Source of the DNA: UBA1388 sp964555515
GTDB lineage: Bacteria > Patescibacteriota > Microgenomatia > UBA1400 > PJMF01
Length of the DNA stretch: 15,042 bases
NCBI GenBank assembly: GCA_964555515.1
Contig: CAZKSJ010000021.1
Span: 1-15,042, forward strand
Reading direction: 5' to 3'
In this document: positions 14,666 through 15,042 of the stretch, in pieces
Position numbering within the stretch: the stretch's first letter is position 1
How the letters are laid out: every line of letters begins with the position of its first letter
Program-made: the position numbers and the translations under genes
Notes under the pieces: model-generated
What the model saw: only the letters and a program-made list of their open reading frames with translations
Databases searched by the model: none
Told to the model about the DNA's origin: nothing

Positions 14666-14674
14666 TGATATAAT
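14666..14674 (+). promoter_or_regulatory. Extended -10 promoter of mnmA
   Basis: TGATATAAT is a perfect extended -10 (TGn plus TATAAT), which can work without a -35; none is seen. The mnmA ATG follows after 11 nt, predicting a leader of about 5 nt. Confidence 0.6.
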
Positions 14675-14685
14675 ATGAAACTCGT

Positions 14686-15042
14686 ATGAAAAATAAAAAT
14701 AATTTGACTAATCAAGCAAAGGAGCGGGTTGCCCTCGGCATGAGCGGTGGAGTTGATTCAACCGTGGCTGCTCATTTATTAGTCGAACAAGGGTATGAAG
14801 TGACTGGAGTTTTCTTGGAATGCTGGCGCGCTCCGGGATGCAGGGCAGAGGAGGACAGAAAAGATGCGCTGCGAGCTGCGCTTGATCTAGGTATTCCCTT
14901 TGAAGTGCTTGATTTTAAAGACGTCTACAAACAACGAGTTGTTGAGTATTTTTTTGCTGAATATCAAGCCGGTCGGACCCCAAATCCGGACGTGCTGTGC
15001 AACAAAGAAATTAAGTTTGGATTGTTCTACGATTGGGCAAAA
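14686..15042 (+). CDS. mnmA: tRNA-specific 2-thiouridylase MnmA, 5' part only
   Basis: MnmA adenylates and thiolates uridine 34 of Lys, Glu and Gln tRNAs. The 119 codons present contain the PP-loop motif GMSGGVDSTVAA (18-29), the strand YEVTGVFLECW (37-47), and RTPNPDVLCNKEIKF (97-111), in which Cys105 aligns with the first conserved catalytic cysteine. The frame is still open at the window edge, so the tRNA-binding C-terminal part, including the second cysteine, is outside. The start ATG at 14686 is chosen because the only other nearby ATG, at 14675, opens a four-codon frame ending in TGA that overlaps this start. The residues between the PP-loop region and the cysteine are somewhat compact compared with E. 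coli MnmA, but no key residue is missing in the visible part. Confidence 0.96.
   Translation, partial: MKNKNNLTNQAKERVALGMSGGVDSTVAAHLLVEQGYEVTGVFLECWRAPGCRAEEDRKDALRAALDLGIPFEVLDFKDVYKQRVVEYFFAEYQAGRTPNPDVLCNKEIKFGLFYDWAK

Noticed and set aside
14675..14689. Four-codon upstream reading frame ending on the mnmA ATG (ATGA overlap)
   Set aside because: The predicted transcript start from the extended -10 is around 14681, inside this frame, so it is unlikely to be transcribed.

Overview
The window looks like a chromosomal piece of a Candidate Phyla Radiation (Patescibacteria, possibly Microgenomates-like) bacterium. This is inferred from gene content and style: moderately AT-rich DNA, tightly packed genes, no clear Shine-Dalgarno sequence before any gene, -10 boxes sitting almost on the start codon, a shortened UvrC and a CofE-like ligase. 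TGA is used as a stop (uvrB and the DUF1704 gene end in it), so this is ordinary code 11 and not a UGA-recoding CPR lineage. No rRNA, tRNA, CRISPR array, IS element or prophage structure was seen.

Layout. Positions 1-251 (minus) hold the start of a CofE-like glutamate ligase. It is divergent from an AbiE-type toxin-antitoxin remnant (362-1238): a small antitoxin-like protein followed by an AbiEii nucleotidyltransferase interrupted by two in-frame TAA codons. The nucleotide excision repair genes follow, all on the plus strand: uvrB (1320-3638, with an extra segment of about 70 residues), a 403-bp non-coding gap rich in short tandem duplications, uvrA (4042-7020), a secreted, membrane-anchored transglutaminase-like protein (7121-9058), and uvrC (about 8985-10481), whose 5' end lies out of frame inside the transglutaminase gene.

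Downstream is a small PF04020 membrane protein (10614-10982) and then the most unusual block, 11181-14580. It encodes a PF14402-type seven-helix membrane protein that lacks the inactive transglutaminase domain usually fused to it, a RimK-like ATP-grasp glutamate-ligase homologue fused to a retropepsin-like (RimB/PF05618-type) domain, and a DUF1704 'QEGLA' metallopeptidase related to the eukaryotic tubulin detyrosinase MATCAP. Together these suggest a ligase-plus-peptidase system that adds and removes amino acids on a peptide or protein at the membrane. The substrate is unknown. The window ends inside mnmA (tRNA 2-thiouridylase).

The main cross-cutting observation is that five of seven recognisable promoters place the -10 hexamer 6-8 nt before the ATG, predicting leaderless mRNAs. 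Functions are assigned from motifs read by eye; no database search was run.
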